Shown one piece after another: positions 1 to 10,285 of a DNA stretch of 64,000 nucleotides; position 1 is the first letter of the stretch; each line of letters starts with the position of its first letter. The position numbers and the translations under genes are program-made. The notes under the pieces were generated by a model that saw only the letters and a list, made by a program, of their open reading frames with translations, did no database searches and was not told where the DNA came from. This stretch comes from Blepharisma japonicum (lineage: Eukaryota > Ciliophora > Heterotrichea > Heterotrichida > Blepharismidae): contig CATKHK010000018.1 of assembly GCA_949751835.1 (NCBI GenBank), forward strand, positions 310,001-374,000. The letters run 5' to 3'.

Positions 1-278
1 AAATAATGCAATTCATCTTCAAGGTTTCGCTTTAATTCTCCCAACTCATCATTTTTTTTCCTTTTTTCAGCTTTGAAATCCCTCAAGCATTCATTAATCA
101 ATTCTTTGGTTTCTGATTTTATTTTTTCAATTAGCTCAATTGTAGGCTCATAGTCTGCTTTTTGCGTAAGTGTTGATATGAACTTTTCTAAGTCTTTAAT
201 ATCTGCTTTTTTAGCTAGAGATTTGCGAAGAATCTCGATTTCAGCTTTCATCGTAATAGTGTAGGTGTCGATATCCAT
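1..278 (-). CDS. Coiled-coil protein, N-terminal part (cut by left edge)
   Basis: An open frame starts at ATG 278 (complement) and runs off the left edge for 92 codons. It begins MDIDTYTITMKAEIEILRKS and is rich in Lys, Glu, Leu and Ile with heptad-like spacing, so it is probably coiled coil. No family is recognised. It is divergent from the PDH E1 alpha gene, and the 243 bp between the two start codons must hold both promoters. The C-terminal part lies outside the window, so the function cannot be judged. Confidence 0.6.
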   Translation of the reverse strand, partial: MDIDTYTITMKAEIEILRKSLAKKADIKDLEKFISTLTQKADYEPTIELIEKIKSETKELINECLRDFKAEKRKKNDELGELKRNLEDELHY

Positions 279-521
279 ATTATCAATTTATTTTAAAAAA
301 ATTCAAAGAAATTGAATCAATTTTTGCATAATAATAAAGCCAATATTTTGAATAAAAATAATTTAGGAAATATAAATTTTAATAATTTATTTCACAAAAT
401 ACAAAAAATGGAAAAAATATTAAAATAAACAATTATAAGCTCTTATTATGCTTCTTAATGGAATTATTTAAGGCTAAAAATCTCTCTGTGAAGTATCATG
501 AAAAATCCATATTTATAAAGT

Positions 522-1631
522 ATGCTGACCAGATTTTCAAGAAGATTAATTGCCACTCACAAATTTTCTCTTCCTGACATAAAAACTCATAATCTTGACC
601 CAAAACTTGTCCCTACAGAAGCAGAATCTTCTAAAGACGAGCTCATGAAATATTTAACAGATATGATGACTATTAGAAGACTAGAAATCCTTGCTGATGA
701 CCTATATAAAAATGAACAAATAAGAGGCTTTTGCCATTTAAGTGATGGCCAAGAAGCTATCGCAGTTGGTATGGAGGCTGCAGTTACTTATGAAGATAGT
801 CTAATCACAGCATATAGAGACCATGGAAATGCTTATATGCGCGGGATAGGTCTAGACCATATTTTTGCTGAGCTATTCGGAAAAGCTTCTGGCTCGAGCA
901 AAGGAAAAGGAGGCTCAATGCATTTTTATAATAAAGAGCACAATTTTTATGGAGGAAATGGCATTGTTGGAGCTCAATGTGCTCTTGGGGCAGGTCTTGC
1001 ATTTGCTTTAAAATACCAAAAAAAGCCAAATATCGCCTTAATTTTATTTGGAGATGGAGCTTCTGCTCAAGGTCAACTATATGAAGCATCTAATATGGCT
1101 GAGCTATGAAAATTGCCAGCCATTTTTGTATGTGAAAATAATTTGTATGGCATGGGTACTCCTATTGAAAAAGCCTCTGCAAATTTAGAGCTTTATACAA
1201 AAGGACACCCAAGCCCTGGCATTAAAATTGATGCTCAAAATATTTTAGCTGTAAGAGAAACTTTTCGCTTTGCAAAAGATTATGCTTTAAAAAACGGTCC
1301 AATTTGGATAGAATGTTTAACATATAGATATCATGGCCATTCAATGTCTGATCCAGGAGTTTCTTATAGAAAAAGAGACGAAATCACAGCAGCAAGAGCT
1401 GCAAGAGATCCTATACAAAGAGTAAAAGATTGGCTTATAGAAAAAAATGAAGCAACTGAAGAGGAGCTTGATAAGATGGAAAAAGGTATCAAGAAAAAAG
1501 TGCTAGAGATCGCAAATAAAGCAAAAGAGGAGCCTTGGCCAGATCATAAAGAGTTATTTACAGATATCTATGGTCCAGGAAGAAAATATTTTTATAGGGA
1601 TATTGAGTTTAAAAATAGCACCATTTGCTAA
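522..1631 (+). CDS. PDHA1: Pyruvate dehydrogenase E1 component subunit alpha, mitochondrial
   Basis: A 369-residue protein that decarboxylates pyruvate with thiamine pyrophosphate in the mitochondrial PDH complex. The TPP-binding motif starts at GDG (about residue 176) and ends at the Asn pair at 206-207. The phosphorylation loop YRYHGHSMSDPG (268-279) is nearly identical to the animal enzyme, so control by PDH kinase is likely. The first 15 residues are basic and hydroxylated (MLTRFSRRLIATHK), fitting a mitochondrial presequence. Codon 196 is TGA at 1107-1109, where the animal enzyme has Trp within the TPP motif, which is direct support for UGA=Trp. The next gene starts 36 bp downstream on the same strand. 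Confidence 0.95.
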
Positions 1632-1667
1632 GCATTTTATTTTTAATTAACTTTATAATTTTTTAAG

Positions 1668-3845
1668 ATGAGCAGCATTGACCCAAGACAGCCTAAATGG
1701 ACTCCTAATGAAGCCAGGAGACCACAAGATGCTTCAGACACCTCAGAAGAGTCTGAAGAAGAATATTTTAGACGAGCAGCTCCTTATGAAGTAAAATTAA
1801 GACTAGGCCAAATAGAATACGGACAAGATATCGCCTACTATAACGACAACCAAGCAGCCTTAACCGAGCTTACTTATCTCCAACAGAGACAGATGAACAC
1901 CGATCACTCATTGTACCGCAAAGACAAAAAAGGTAGAATCATCAAAAATATCGACCAAGACAAGCTTGAAAAACGAACAGAAAAAAAGATTGAGAGGTTT
2001 AATCGCAAAAAGCTGGAGAAAAAACAGCTAAAAGAGCTTCAGAAAAAAATAGAAAGCCAAGTTTACTTAGAAGACACTCAAATTGACTCTTCTGATGAAC
2101 TTCAAAAACTTGGGCTTCCTACACATTTTGGGAAAGGATTAAGCAATCATTATGTGGAAGACAAAGAAATCCATAATTTATTCCAAAGAGAAGAAAAAGA
2201 AAAAGAAAAAGAAAGCGAAGAAGAAATGAACTCAGACGGAACCCATGAGAGCGACTATATGGACATAGATGACACAAAAGCTATTGAAAATTTACCAGTA
2301 ACACATGAAATCGTAATGGAAGGACATAGTAGAGCAATAAGCGATTTTGATATAAATCATGCTCATTCAAGATTTGCAAGTGGATCTTTGGATTATACAG
2401 TGAAGTTTTGGGACTTTACGACGATGACTGAAGCATTGGAGTATTTCAGGAGTTTCGAGCCAATTGAAAGCCACCCTGTTGTGAATGTAAAATACAGCCT
2501 GAATGATAAACATGTCTTAATATGTGCTGGAGGAGTGCAGCCAAAAGTGTTTAGTCCTGAAGGAAGAATTCATTATGAATGTGTTAGAGGAGATATGTAT
2601 ATGACAGATATGGCAAATACCCATGGACACACAAGTATGGTGACTCAATGTCAATGGCATCCACATAATGAAAAATATTTCTTATCAAGCTCACTTGACG
2701 GAACTGTAAGAGTTTGGGATCTCGCTGGAAGGCTTGTTGGCCTAGATAGACAATTAGGGCATAAAACCTTGCATAAAGCTCGATCTCAAAAATACACCAA
2801 AATTGGTGTAAATTCTTGCACATGAAATAATGACGGAAACCTGTGTATTGGAGGTTGTACTGATGGCTCTTTGCAGCTATGGGAAACTGATAAAGGCAAC
2901 TCAGTCCAGCCAAAACTCACCAACTTCAGCGCCCACAAAGCAGAAGGCGAAATCACTTGCATAAAATTTTTCAAAGATTCCAAAAAATTCTTATCTAGAG
3001 CTCAAGACCACACCATGAAATTATGGGATATCCGAAAATTTGATACTCCAATATACACATGGGACAATCTTGATAATCAAAATTACAAAATTCAAGTCGA
3101 CTTATCCCCAGATGAAAAATTTATCATTACTGGCACGTCTTCTCTCAAAAAAGAATCAAAAGGTGCATTAAAACTCTTCAGCACAGAAGACGAATATAAG
3201 CAGATCGGACAAATAAAATATGACAGCGCTGTAATTGCTGTTAAATGGGACCCGACTTTTAATCAAATTTTCCTTGGGTGCTCTGATAGTAAAATTCGTG
3301 TCCTTTATAAGCCTGATATGAGTTATGGAGGAATTCTTGATTCCTTAAAAAGAAAAGCCAAGACTTTTGATAGCTCTGACATGTTTTTGGAAAAACCGAT
3401 CATCACTCCTTATAGCTTGTCTCAATTTAAGCTGACATTTTTAAATAAAGATAAAGAAAGGACAAGGATAAGAGATGACCCTGCTGCTTCTCATAAGCCA
3501 AAAGAGCCACTTTTTAACCCTGATAAGCAAGGAAAAATGTCAGGGATCAATACAGTCACGCAATTTATTCTAAGAAGCATTAATGAAGAGCCAAGACCTG
3601 AAGATGATGGCAGAGAACAGGTAATAAGCTATGATCCTGAAGCGAAAAAGAATCCAGAATGGGTCACTCCTGCGTATTTAAAAACACAGCCAAAACCATT
3701 GTTTGACTATACAAGAGAAACTTTAGAAGAGCGCGAATATTTAGCAAGAAATTCAGCACCCAAATGCTTATCCTGTGGAATGAAGTTTTGTGTATGCTCA
3801 GAGAGAAGGACAGGAGATAAGCCCGTTTACAGCGTTGATAAGTAG
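1668..3845 (+). CDS. WDR70: WDR70-like WD40 repeat protein
   Basis: A 725-residue protein matching WDR70 along its length: an acidic and Lys/Glu-rich N-terminus (to about 205), then WD40 repeats from HEIVMEGHSRAI (about 212) including DYTVKFWDF, DGTVRVWDL and DHTMKLWDIR, then the family-specific tail with SHKPKEPLFNP and WVTPAYLKTQPK. WDR70 is a nuclear protein that in yeast and man works with the CUL4/DDB1 system in DNA-damage-linked histone ubiquitination; transfer of that role here is inference. A TGA codon at 2823-2825 sits inside a blade and reads as Trp. The extreme C-terminus adds a Cys pair motif (CLSCGMKFCVC) that may bind metal. Stop is TAG. Confidence 0.9.
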
Positions 3846-3939
3846 TTTATTATATAAATGGGCTAATATTATATGAAAAATTTCACTTTTTATTCCTTCT
3901 CTGATGTTTTCTATTAAAATTCTATATCTTTTTACTAAT

Positions 3940-4588
3940 ATGGAATATCTCTATACTGTTCAAGGTAGAAAATATCATAGAAGTCCAAACTTTAACTGCG
4001 GTTTTCCTGGAAGCTTCAATCCACTCCTTTTTATACATAAGAGGTCTTTATCCTTCTCAAGCTTTTACCAACCATGCATTATTTGGTGTTAGCATTAAAT
4101 GTGCAGGTGAAAAATACCTTAAAGAATACATAACTCAGGTAATCAATCTATAAAGTTTATGGAATCAATCGAATACATTCACAAAAAAGTAAAATTCTAT
4201 ATAGGGCATTTTAAAAGGAATTGTAATTCTTGTTATGATGGAAAACCGAGTCATTGAAAGATTTTTTATTAGAATTAGCTGGATGACTTCGTTGTTTGGG
4301 CTCAATGAAATTGATAAGCTGTCAACACCAATAAATGTAGAAAATGAGCTTGGGAATGCCTTAAGGGATATTTATGAAAAACCTATTTCAAGATATAATG
4401 GAGAAACGTTCAAAATTGTAGTAGAAACTCATAAAGAAGAAGCAGCAGATGTAGAAGAGCTTATGTCTAATACAATGTGGGATGTGGTCACTTTAGAATG
4501 CCACGACCCGCTTTCACAGCATACTGCAAAAGTTGAAAATCTAATTGAGCTGTCTTGGGGTCATGAGTCAATTTCTCAATCTGGGTAA
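3940..4588 (+). CDS. MAD2L2: REV7/MAD2L2-like HORMA-domain protein (three introns)
   Basis: Four exons (3940-3964, 3981-4138, 4156-4188, 4205-4588) join into 199 codons plus stop, close to the 211 residues of human REV7. The translation aligns with REV7: TLTAVFLEASIHSFLYIRG matches the helix before VREVYP, then LYPSQAF, then ILKGIVILVMMENRVIERFF matches the strand before RPVERF, and TFKIVVETHKEEA matches the TFTVLVHTREAA segment. HORMA proteins close around a partner peptide; REV7 serves DNA polymerase zeta and shieldin. The frame is only restored by removing introns of 16, 17 and 16 nt. ATG 3940 is preferred over in-frame ATG 3904, which would add 12 residues not expected in the family. Confidence 0.85.
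3965..3980 (+). other. 16-nt intron 1 of REV7-like gene
   Basis: GTAGAAAATATCATAG. Removal joins VQ to EVQTLTAVF in the REV7 frame; retention shifts the frame. Confidence 0.85.
4139..4155 (+). other. 17-nt intron 2 of REV7-like gene
   Basis: GTAATCAATCTATAAAG. Retention gives an in-frame TAA; removal restores the REV7 frame. It is the longest intron seen in this window. Confidence 0.8.
4189..4204 (+). other. 16-nt intron 3 of REV7-like gene
   Basis: GTAAAATTCTATATAG. Removal joins IHKK to GILKGIVIL, which matches the REV7 core strand. Confidence 0.85.
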
Positions 4589-4659
4589 ATAATTCTATTT
4601 AAATTATATCTGCTGAAGTCTGCCAGTATTTATTTAATATTTAACATAAACACTTATAA

Positions 4660-5187
4660 ATGCAGCAAGCTGACGAAAATGCAGTCCTAAAAAAACTAGT
4701 AGAAGAGCGCAAAGAATTTTACCTCAGAAAATACTGCTCCTCTTTCGAGCCAGAGTATGACCATTACACAATAAAAACTCGGCCTCCTCACTATGTGTAC
4801 AATTTCCGATTGAATTATTATAGAAGGTCTAGAGAAGAAGAACTAAGAGATGAAGCAATGAGAGCAGCCAGACTTAAATGCCACCAGACAGCCAATGATT
4901 TTTCTAAATGTTCAGTCGCAAATCCATTCAATGAGCCGACAATGTGCAAAGAAGTATATCAGAAAATGAAACTTTGCTTTAGACAAGAGTTTGAAGTAGA
5001 AATGGATAAGAGAAGAAGGGATATGGAAAGAAACACTGAGTGGTGATGGAAAAATATATATGATGAAGATGGAGAGGTAGGAGAACAAGCTAAAGATCCA
5101 CCTTATACTTATGTCGAAAAAGTCGGAGATGCAGTTGAGTGGCTCATGAATAAAATGGATGGAGTGTTTTATAGGCACGATAAATAA
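4660..5187 (+). CDS. Twin CX9C (CHCH) protein, probably mitochondrial
   Basis: A 175-residue basic/acidic protein with two exact C-X9-C pairs (CHQTANDFSKC and CKEVYQKMKLC) separated by eleven residues, between about residues 74 and 107. This is the signature of helical-hairpin proteins imported into the mitochondrial intermembrane space by Mia40, such as Cmc1-type assembly factors and several complex I/IV subunits. Which one is not clear from sequence alone. TGA at 5044-5046 lies in a run of three Trp codons (TGG TGA TGG). The C-terminal 45 residues (DPPYTYVEKVGDAVEWL) are not recognised. Stop is TAA at 5185. Confidence 0.75.
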
Positions 5188-5376
5188 AAAATTGATATAA
5201 ATTAGCAACAAAATATAGATTTTATATAAAGTAGCAGGAATTAATAACTTTTTCAAGTAAAATACCAGAAGTGACTAAGCTATCTCTAATTTTACAATAA
5301 AGCCTGTCATATTCCTAATAAGTTCTTTTGTTTTCCTCTTTATCTAAAATGTAAATCTGTGGGTATAAAAATAGGG

Positions 5377-5721
5377 ATGAAGTATTTATGCGCATACGCA
5401 ATGGCTTGGCTTAGTGGAAACACACAACCAAAAGCTTCAGATTTAGCAAATATCATCAATGCCATTGGAGGAGACTTCGACACAAGCCGAGCTGAATCTC
5501 TATGTGATCTACTCGCCGAAAGAGACTTAACCCAGGTCATCAAGGCTGGAATTCCAAAACTCCAAGCCTTCGCCGGTGCATCCTCAGTCAGCAGCGCCCC
5601 AGTGACCACTTCTGAAGCTCCAAAGGAAGAAGCAACTGAGAAGAAGGAAGATAAAAAAGAAAAGGAAGAAGTTGAAGATATTGAAGGTGCAATGGACTTA
5701 TTCGGAGGTGACGAATGGTAA
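5377..5721 (+). CDS. RPLP2: 60S acidic ribosomal protein P2
   Basis: A 114-residue stalk protein. The N-terminal dimerisation domain (MKYLCAYAMAWLSGN..., residues 1-60) matches P2 rather than P1, followed by an Ala/Ser hinge and an acidic Lys/Glu tail. P2 forms P1/P2 dimers on P0 and recruits translation GTPases. The C-terminal peptide reads EDIEGAMDLFGGDEW instead of the usual SDDDMGFGLFD-type ending (see findings). ATG 5377 is chosen because MKYLCAYAM aligns with the family start; the short in-frame stretch upstream begins with GTG and has no ATG. The gene converges on the ABC transporter 109 bp away. Confidence 0.92.
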   Translation: MKYLCAYAMAWLSGNTQPKASDLANIINAIGGDFDTSRAESLCDLLAERDLTQVIKAGIPKLQAFAGASSVSSAPVTTSEAPKEEATEKKEDKKEKEEVEDIEGAMDLFGGDEW

Positions 5722-5830
5722 TATCTTAACAAAAGCCTTTTTAATCCTATTTCTAGCTCTTTCTATTATTTGAAATTGTTAAGATTTCTGCGAAATTTTT
5801 TAAATGAATAATTTATTTAAAATTTAAATA

Positions 5831-8800
5831 TTATGCAGATGCAAGCTTTGCATAAGATCCTTGAAGCTGCATAAGTTCGTCATGTGTTCCTTTTTCTACA
5901 ACGTCTCCTAGCTCTAAAAGTATAATTTGGTCGCAATACTTAATAGTACTCAATCTATGGGCAATAGAAATCACTGTGATGTTCATTCCTTCTATTGCTT
6001 CTTGGACTTTTCTTTCTGTAGCAGTATCAAGAGCGCTAGTAGCCTCGTCAAGGATTAGAATTTTTGGCTTTTTAATCAAAGCTCTGGCTATTCCAATCCT
6101 TTGTTTTTGCCCACCACTTAGTTTTTGTCCTCTTAGTCCAACGTCTCTTTCTAGTCCTTCTTCATATTTTGAAATAAATTCATAAGCTTGTGATTGGCTG
6201 CAGGCATCAAGAACTTCTGCATCAGTTGCCCCTGGATTTCCGAATTTCAAGTTGTATCTTAAAGATCCTGAAAAAAGAGTAGGTTCTTGACCAACCCAAC
6301 CTATTTCGTCTCTGAGATGGGTTAAGTTAAAAGCTTTGATATCAATGCCGTTCAATAAAATTCTACCTTCTGTTATATCATAAAACCTCAATAAGAGCTG
6401 AGTGACAGTAGATTTTCCAGATCCAGTAGTTCCACATATCCCAAGACTTCTGCCAGGATCAAGCTTAAAGCTCATCCCTTTTAGCACTTGAACCTCTCTA
6501 GCTGGATATTTAAATTTCACATCGACAAACTCGACATTCCCTGTCAGTGGATGAATTACTCCTTTATCAGAGCTTGCATCAATATTTGGTTTATAATCAA
6601 TAACCCTAAACAAGTTTCTAGCAGCTGCAATTCCTCCATCAATATCAGGAGTTAAAGCACCAACCATTGTATTTGCCCAAGTTGCAAACATTACTGTGAA
6701 AAATGCCAAAGTCATGGATTCATATGATAGTCCATCCTCTTTGACTAGATAAGCTCCATACCAGCTTGAAGCTCCATATGTGAAATAAAGCACCAAAATC
6801 ATGTATCCAAAGTAAAATCCAGAGGTAACTGCTTGTTTTTTAGCTTCTTCAGCTACACTTAAAGCACCCTGGTAGTAGTTTTTAATACAAGTATTTTGGT
6901 AGTTATAAGCGTGAACAGTTTTTAGGTTCATCATAGCATCAGATGCAGCAGCTGTAGCTTTTTCGTGGCCTACGATAGCAAACCCACGGATTTGAGCCAT
7001 TCTGCCTTTTCTTTGCCCAATATATATTAAAGGTAAACAAATGGCAACAAGAAAAGCGAGTGATATAGAAAACTGGCTTGCTATAGATAAAGCAACTACC
7101 ATAGCAGCTATTGCTAAGACTTGGACACCAAGGACTGGCCCACCAATTGCGTTGATTCTTGCACAGTCTGCGCTAAGTCTTGTTGATAATACAGCTGGGT
7201 TATTTGCTGGGCTATCAAAAAAGGAGTTGTCGTAGTACAAAAATGATCTTAGCCCTTTAAATCTCATATCATAGGTAAACAAAGCTGTAGATCTTGTCAA
7301 GCTTCCAGTTAAAAGGGTTAAGGATAAGACTACTAAAAAGGCTTCAAGTACAAGCCATGGGAGGTTTTGTAGGACATCTCCAGGCATATCTCCTGATTCG
7401 TCTTGTGTAAGGTAAATTGTATTTGTAGCAAAAATATACCCAAAAATAGGGAAAACTGCACCAGCAAGAATAGCAGCGAAAAAGGCGAGTAAAAGCCATT
7501 GCCAATAGGCAATAATCATAGAGAAGACTCTAGCCATTAAACTACTAGCACTTGCAAGCTGGGCTGCTTGTGCAGCAGGACCTGCTTGAGCTCTGATATT
7601 TTTAGGTTCTTCAGCTTCTAGTTTTCCAGGTCCTAGTTTTTCTTCACTAGATTGCTGCATTTTCACAAGTGTTGCATAAATTCCATCTTTCTGTATAAGC
7701 TCAGCATGGCTTCCAAGTTCTTGAACCTTTCCTTCTTTAAGTACACAGATTACGTCACATTTTTTTACAGTTGAAAGTCTTTGAGCGACCATAATAGTTG
7801 TTCTCCCTGGCATAATTTTATTGATTGTTTCTTGAATAGCAGCTTCAGTCCTAACATCTAAGGCACTTGTAGCTTCATCTAGTAATAAGACTTTTGGATC
7901 TCTGATAATAGCTCTTGCTAAGGCAATTCTTTGTTTTTGGCCACCTGATAGCTGAGATCCTTTTGGTCCTACTAAAGTATAGTACTGTTGAGGAAGACTT
8001 GAAATAAATTCATGAATGCCTGCATTTTTGGCAGCTTCAATAATTTGTGCATCAGTTGCATAAGGCTTTCCGACTAGGATATTTTCTTTGATGGTAGCGT
8101 TAAACAAAATAGGCTCTTGGCTTACAAGACCCATTTGTGTCCTTAAACTCGCAATATTATAGCTTGCAATATCAGATTTATCGATCAAAATTCTTCCTCC
8201 ACTTGACTTATAAAACTGCTGAACTAAGTTAATAATTGTGCTTTTTCCAGCTCCAGTTTCTCCTACAATTGCTACACTTTGTCCTGGATTGATCTTAAGA
8301 TTGAATTTTTTCAAAACTAAAACTCCAGGATTTGTAGGATATACGAAATCAACATCTTGGAATTCTATTCCGCCTTTAATTCCTGTAGCATCCATATTGC
8401 CACCTTCGTCTACAGGCTCATCAATAATAGGAACAATTGAAGCAATGCTTATTCTAGCTCTTGTGATATATTGGAAAGCTGGTAAGGCATTTCCAAGTTG
8501 ATGAGATGATACACCGACTGCAAAGAAAACAGTGACGACAAAGCCTGGGCTTATTGGTTCACCTGTAAGCCAGTTGTCTTGATCATATTCAAGTAAGTAA
8601 GCACCAACCCAAAATAAGACTCCTTGGAAAATGAATAAAGTGGCATAATATACTGACCAGCCCACTCCAAACATAAACCCATCCTTTGTTTGCATTTTTA
8701 AAGTAGGTTTGAGTTTCTCTTGATAAAGTCTGGCCACACGTTCTTGAGCATTGTTAGCAGCAACTGTTTTTACCTCATATAATGCTTCTTCACTAATCCC

Positions 8801-9493
8801 TCCAGCTTCTTTATAAGCAGCTTGTAGTCTTGCAATAGCTTTGATTCCAGATCCTTCAATAATTTTTCCTGCATATAGCTGTATAGGAAGCTGAAGTAGT
8901 GCTAATAAAGCAAGCTGAGTGCTAACAAAAAATGCAATTACCCATGAGTTAATAAACATACAAATAGCATCAATAAGAATCATAACTTTTTCTCCAGATG
9001 CTGATTCAATTGCAGCACACTCCATATCAATAGATGCAGCCATTTGGACTGCGTTTTTCTTATCATAATATGATAGAGATTTGTTGACTAATGCTTTGAA
9101 ATAGTTAAGTCTGAAATTTAATGATTGATCTGTGCCTACTCTGATGTAGCAGGTAACTGCAATCATACCAATAAATAATGCTGTAAATCCAAGTCCGAAT
9201 AGTAATTTTGCTATACGCACTTCTGCATCGTAAAATGTTTCTACATCTGCTGTAGGGTCCATAGTATTAAAAATAAGTCCGATTTGGAGAGCTAAAAATC
9301 CTGGTAAAACTGCGTGACAAATTGTTCCAAGTAATCCTATTATCATTAGAACGTAGTCAGTGTTTGTAGCATAACGAAACATCATAGATAGCGGAGCTAT
9401 ATCTGGCTGTTTCTTTTCGCCTGGTTTTAAAAGTGGTTTGCCTTCACTCATATTTTTATAAATCCATTTTAAATTCAAATTCAATTTATCCAT
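5831..9493 (-). CDS. ABCB: Full-length ABCB-family (P-glycoprotein-like) ABC transporter
   Basis: A 1220-residue transporter in the order TMD1-NBD1-TMD2-NBD2, the usual size for ABCB1-like pumps. NBD1 has Walker A GETGAGKST (about 410), signature LSGGQKQR and Walker B VLLLDEATSALD. NBD2 has Walker A GTTGSGKST (about 1020), LSGGQKQR, ILILDEATSALD and the switch His in IAHRLST. NBD1 has Gln571 in place of the switch His (VAQRLS). The substrate cannot be told. The start could be 9493 or the second in-frame ATG at 9451 (MSEGKPLL); no hydrophobic leader is seen. No TGA codons are used in the whole frame, unlike many neighbours. Confidence 0.93.
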   Translation of the reverse strand: MDKLNLNLKWIYKNMSEGKPLLKPGEKKQPDIAPLSMMFRYATNTDYVLMIIGLLGTICHAVLPGFLALQIGLIFNTMDPTADVETFYDAEVRIAKLLFGLGFTALFIGMIAVTCYIRVGTDQSLNFRLNYFKALVNKSLSYYDKKNAVQMAASIDMECAAIESASGEKVMILIDAICMFINSWVIAFFVSTQLALLALLQLPIQLYAGKIIEGSGIKAIARLQAAYKEAGGISEEALYEVKTVAANNAQERVARLYQEKLKPTLKMQTKDGFMFGVGWSVYYATLFIFQGVLFWVGAYLLEYDQDNWLTGEPISPGFVVTVFFAVGVSSHQLGNALPAFQYITRARISIASIVPIIDEPVDEGGNMDATGIKGGIEFQDVDFVYPTNPGVLVLKKFNLKINPGQSVAIVGETGAGKSTIINLVQQFYKSSGGRILIDKSDIASYNIASLRTQMGLVSQEPILFNATIKENILVGKPYATDAQIIEAAKNAGIHEFISSLPQQYYTLVGPKGSQLSGGQKQRIALARAIIRDPKVLLLDEATSALDVRTEAAIQETINKIMPGRTTIMVAQRLSTVKKCDVICVLKEGKVQELGSHAELIQKDGIYATLVKMQQSSEEKLGPGKLEAEEPKNIRAQAGPAAQAAQLASASSLMARVFSMIIAYWQWLLLAFFAAILAGAVFPIFGYIFATNTIYLTQDESGDMPGDVLQNLPWLVLEAFLVVLSLTLLTGSLTRSTALFTYDMRFKGLRSFLYYDNSFFDSPANNPAVLSTRLSADCARINAIGGPVLGVQVLAIAAMVVALSIASQFSISLAFLVAICLPLIYIGQRKGRMAQIRGFAIVGHEKATAAASDAMMNLKTVHAYNYQNTCIKNYYQGALSVAEEAKKQAVTSGFYFGYMILVLYFTYGASSWYGAYLVKEDGLSYESMTLAFFTVMFATWANTMVGALTPDIDGGIAAARNLFRVIDYKPNIDASSDKGVIHPLTGNVEFVDVKFKYPAREVQVLKGMSFKLDPGRSLGICGTTGSGKSTVTQLLLRFYDITEGRILLNGIDIKAFNLTHLRDEIGWVGQEPTLFSGSLRYNLKFGNPGATDAEVLDACSQSQAYEFISKYEEGLERDVGLRGQKLSGGQKQRIGIARALIKKPKILILDEATSALDTATERKVQEAIEGMNITVISIAHRLSTIKYCDQIILLELGDVVEKGTHDELMQLQGSYAKLASA

Positions 9494-10285
9494 GAATTTC
9501 CGTTAAAGTAAAAATGTCAGAAAAAATTTATAAAAACGGGTAATATACATATAATTGCAAATAACTTGAATAAAAACTAAAGAAATTCATTAATTTGCAT
9601 TTAATTGGACAAGTTTTCAAGAAAATAAAATTTTATTTTTATATCAATTTTTTGCATTTAATTATCCTATATTTAAATTCAATTTTATCAAAAAATGAAA
9701 GGTATGAAGTGCTTTAAAAATATGTAGTAAAATTATGAAGACTGCCCATTTAGATTTAAACTTTTAGCTATTTATTTATATTTTGAACCAATTTAATTTT
9801 TAAATAAAAATTTTCTTAGAATGTGCGATTGTCTCAAAAATCATTTTATTATTAAAATTTTACTTGAATATATCGACTAAACAATTTATAATGTTTAAAT
9901 TAATATTATTGGCAATTGTGTATTTTTACAAAGTATTCTAAATATCTTTATCTCTGGCTTATATATAATTTTATTTAAATTCATTTCTTAAAATATGAAT
10001 AAATCTTGATTTTATATATTTTGCTTTTGAATACTTTAACCAATTCAAATGCTGAATTTTAAGATTTTATTTCAAAAAGTCCAAATTGCAGCTTTATTTT
10101 TTGTTTAATTGCCTTTAAAAAAAACTTAATCTTAATTCAATTATTGTCCTTTAGTTTTAAAAGACTTTCAATAAAATTTTATCTTTGAAATTTAAATTTA
10201 ATTTGATTTCATTTATATGCATGAATCTTAATCAAATATTTAGCCTCTCTATTATTTTACCATAGTTAGCCAAATATTATTCTAA
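9494..10285. other. AT-rich intergenic region between divergent genes
   Basis: About 790 bp between the starts of the ABC transporter and RRP9, very AT-rich with poly-A/T tracts. It must hold two promoters. No convincing gene, RNA or repeat was seen. Confidence 0.6.

Noticed and set aside
805-1089. Antisense open frames over PDH, ABC, ferlin, acidic protein and other genes
   Set aside because: They lie opposite recognised coding sequence, have no family similarity, and arise from codon bias of the true strand.
5349-5376. ATG at 5349 followed by GTAAATCTG... as a first mini-exon and 24-nt intron of P2
   Set aside because: The splice would give the wrong frame, and 24 nt does not fit the 15-17 nt intron class. 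ATG 5377 matches the family start.
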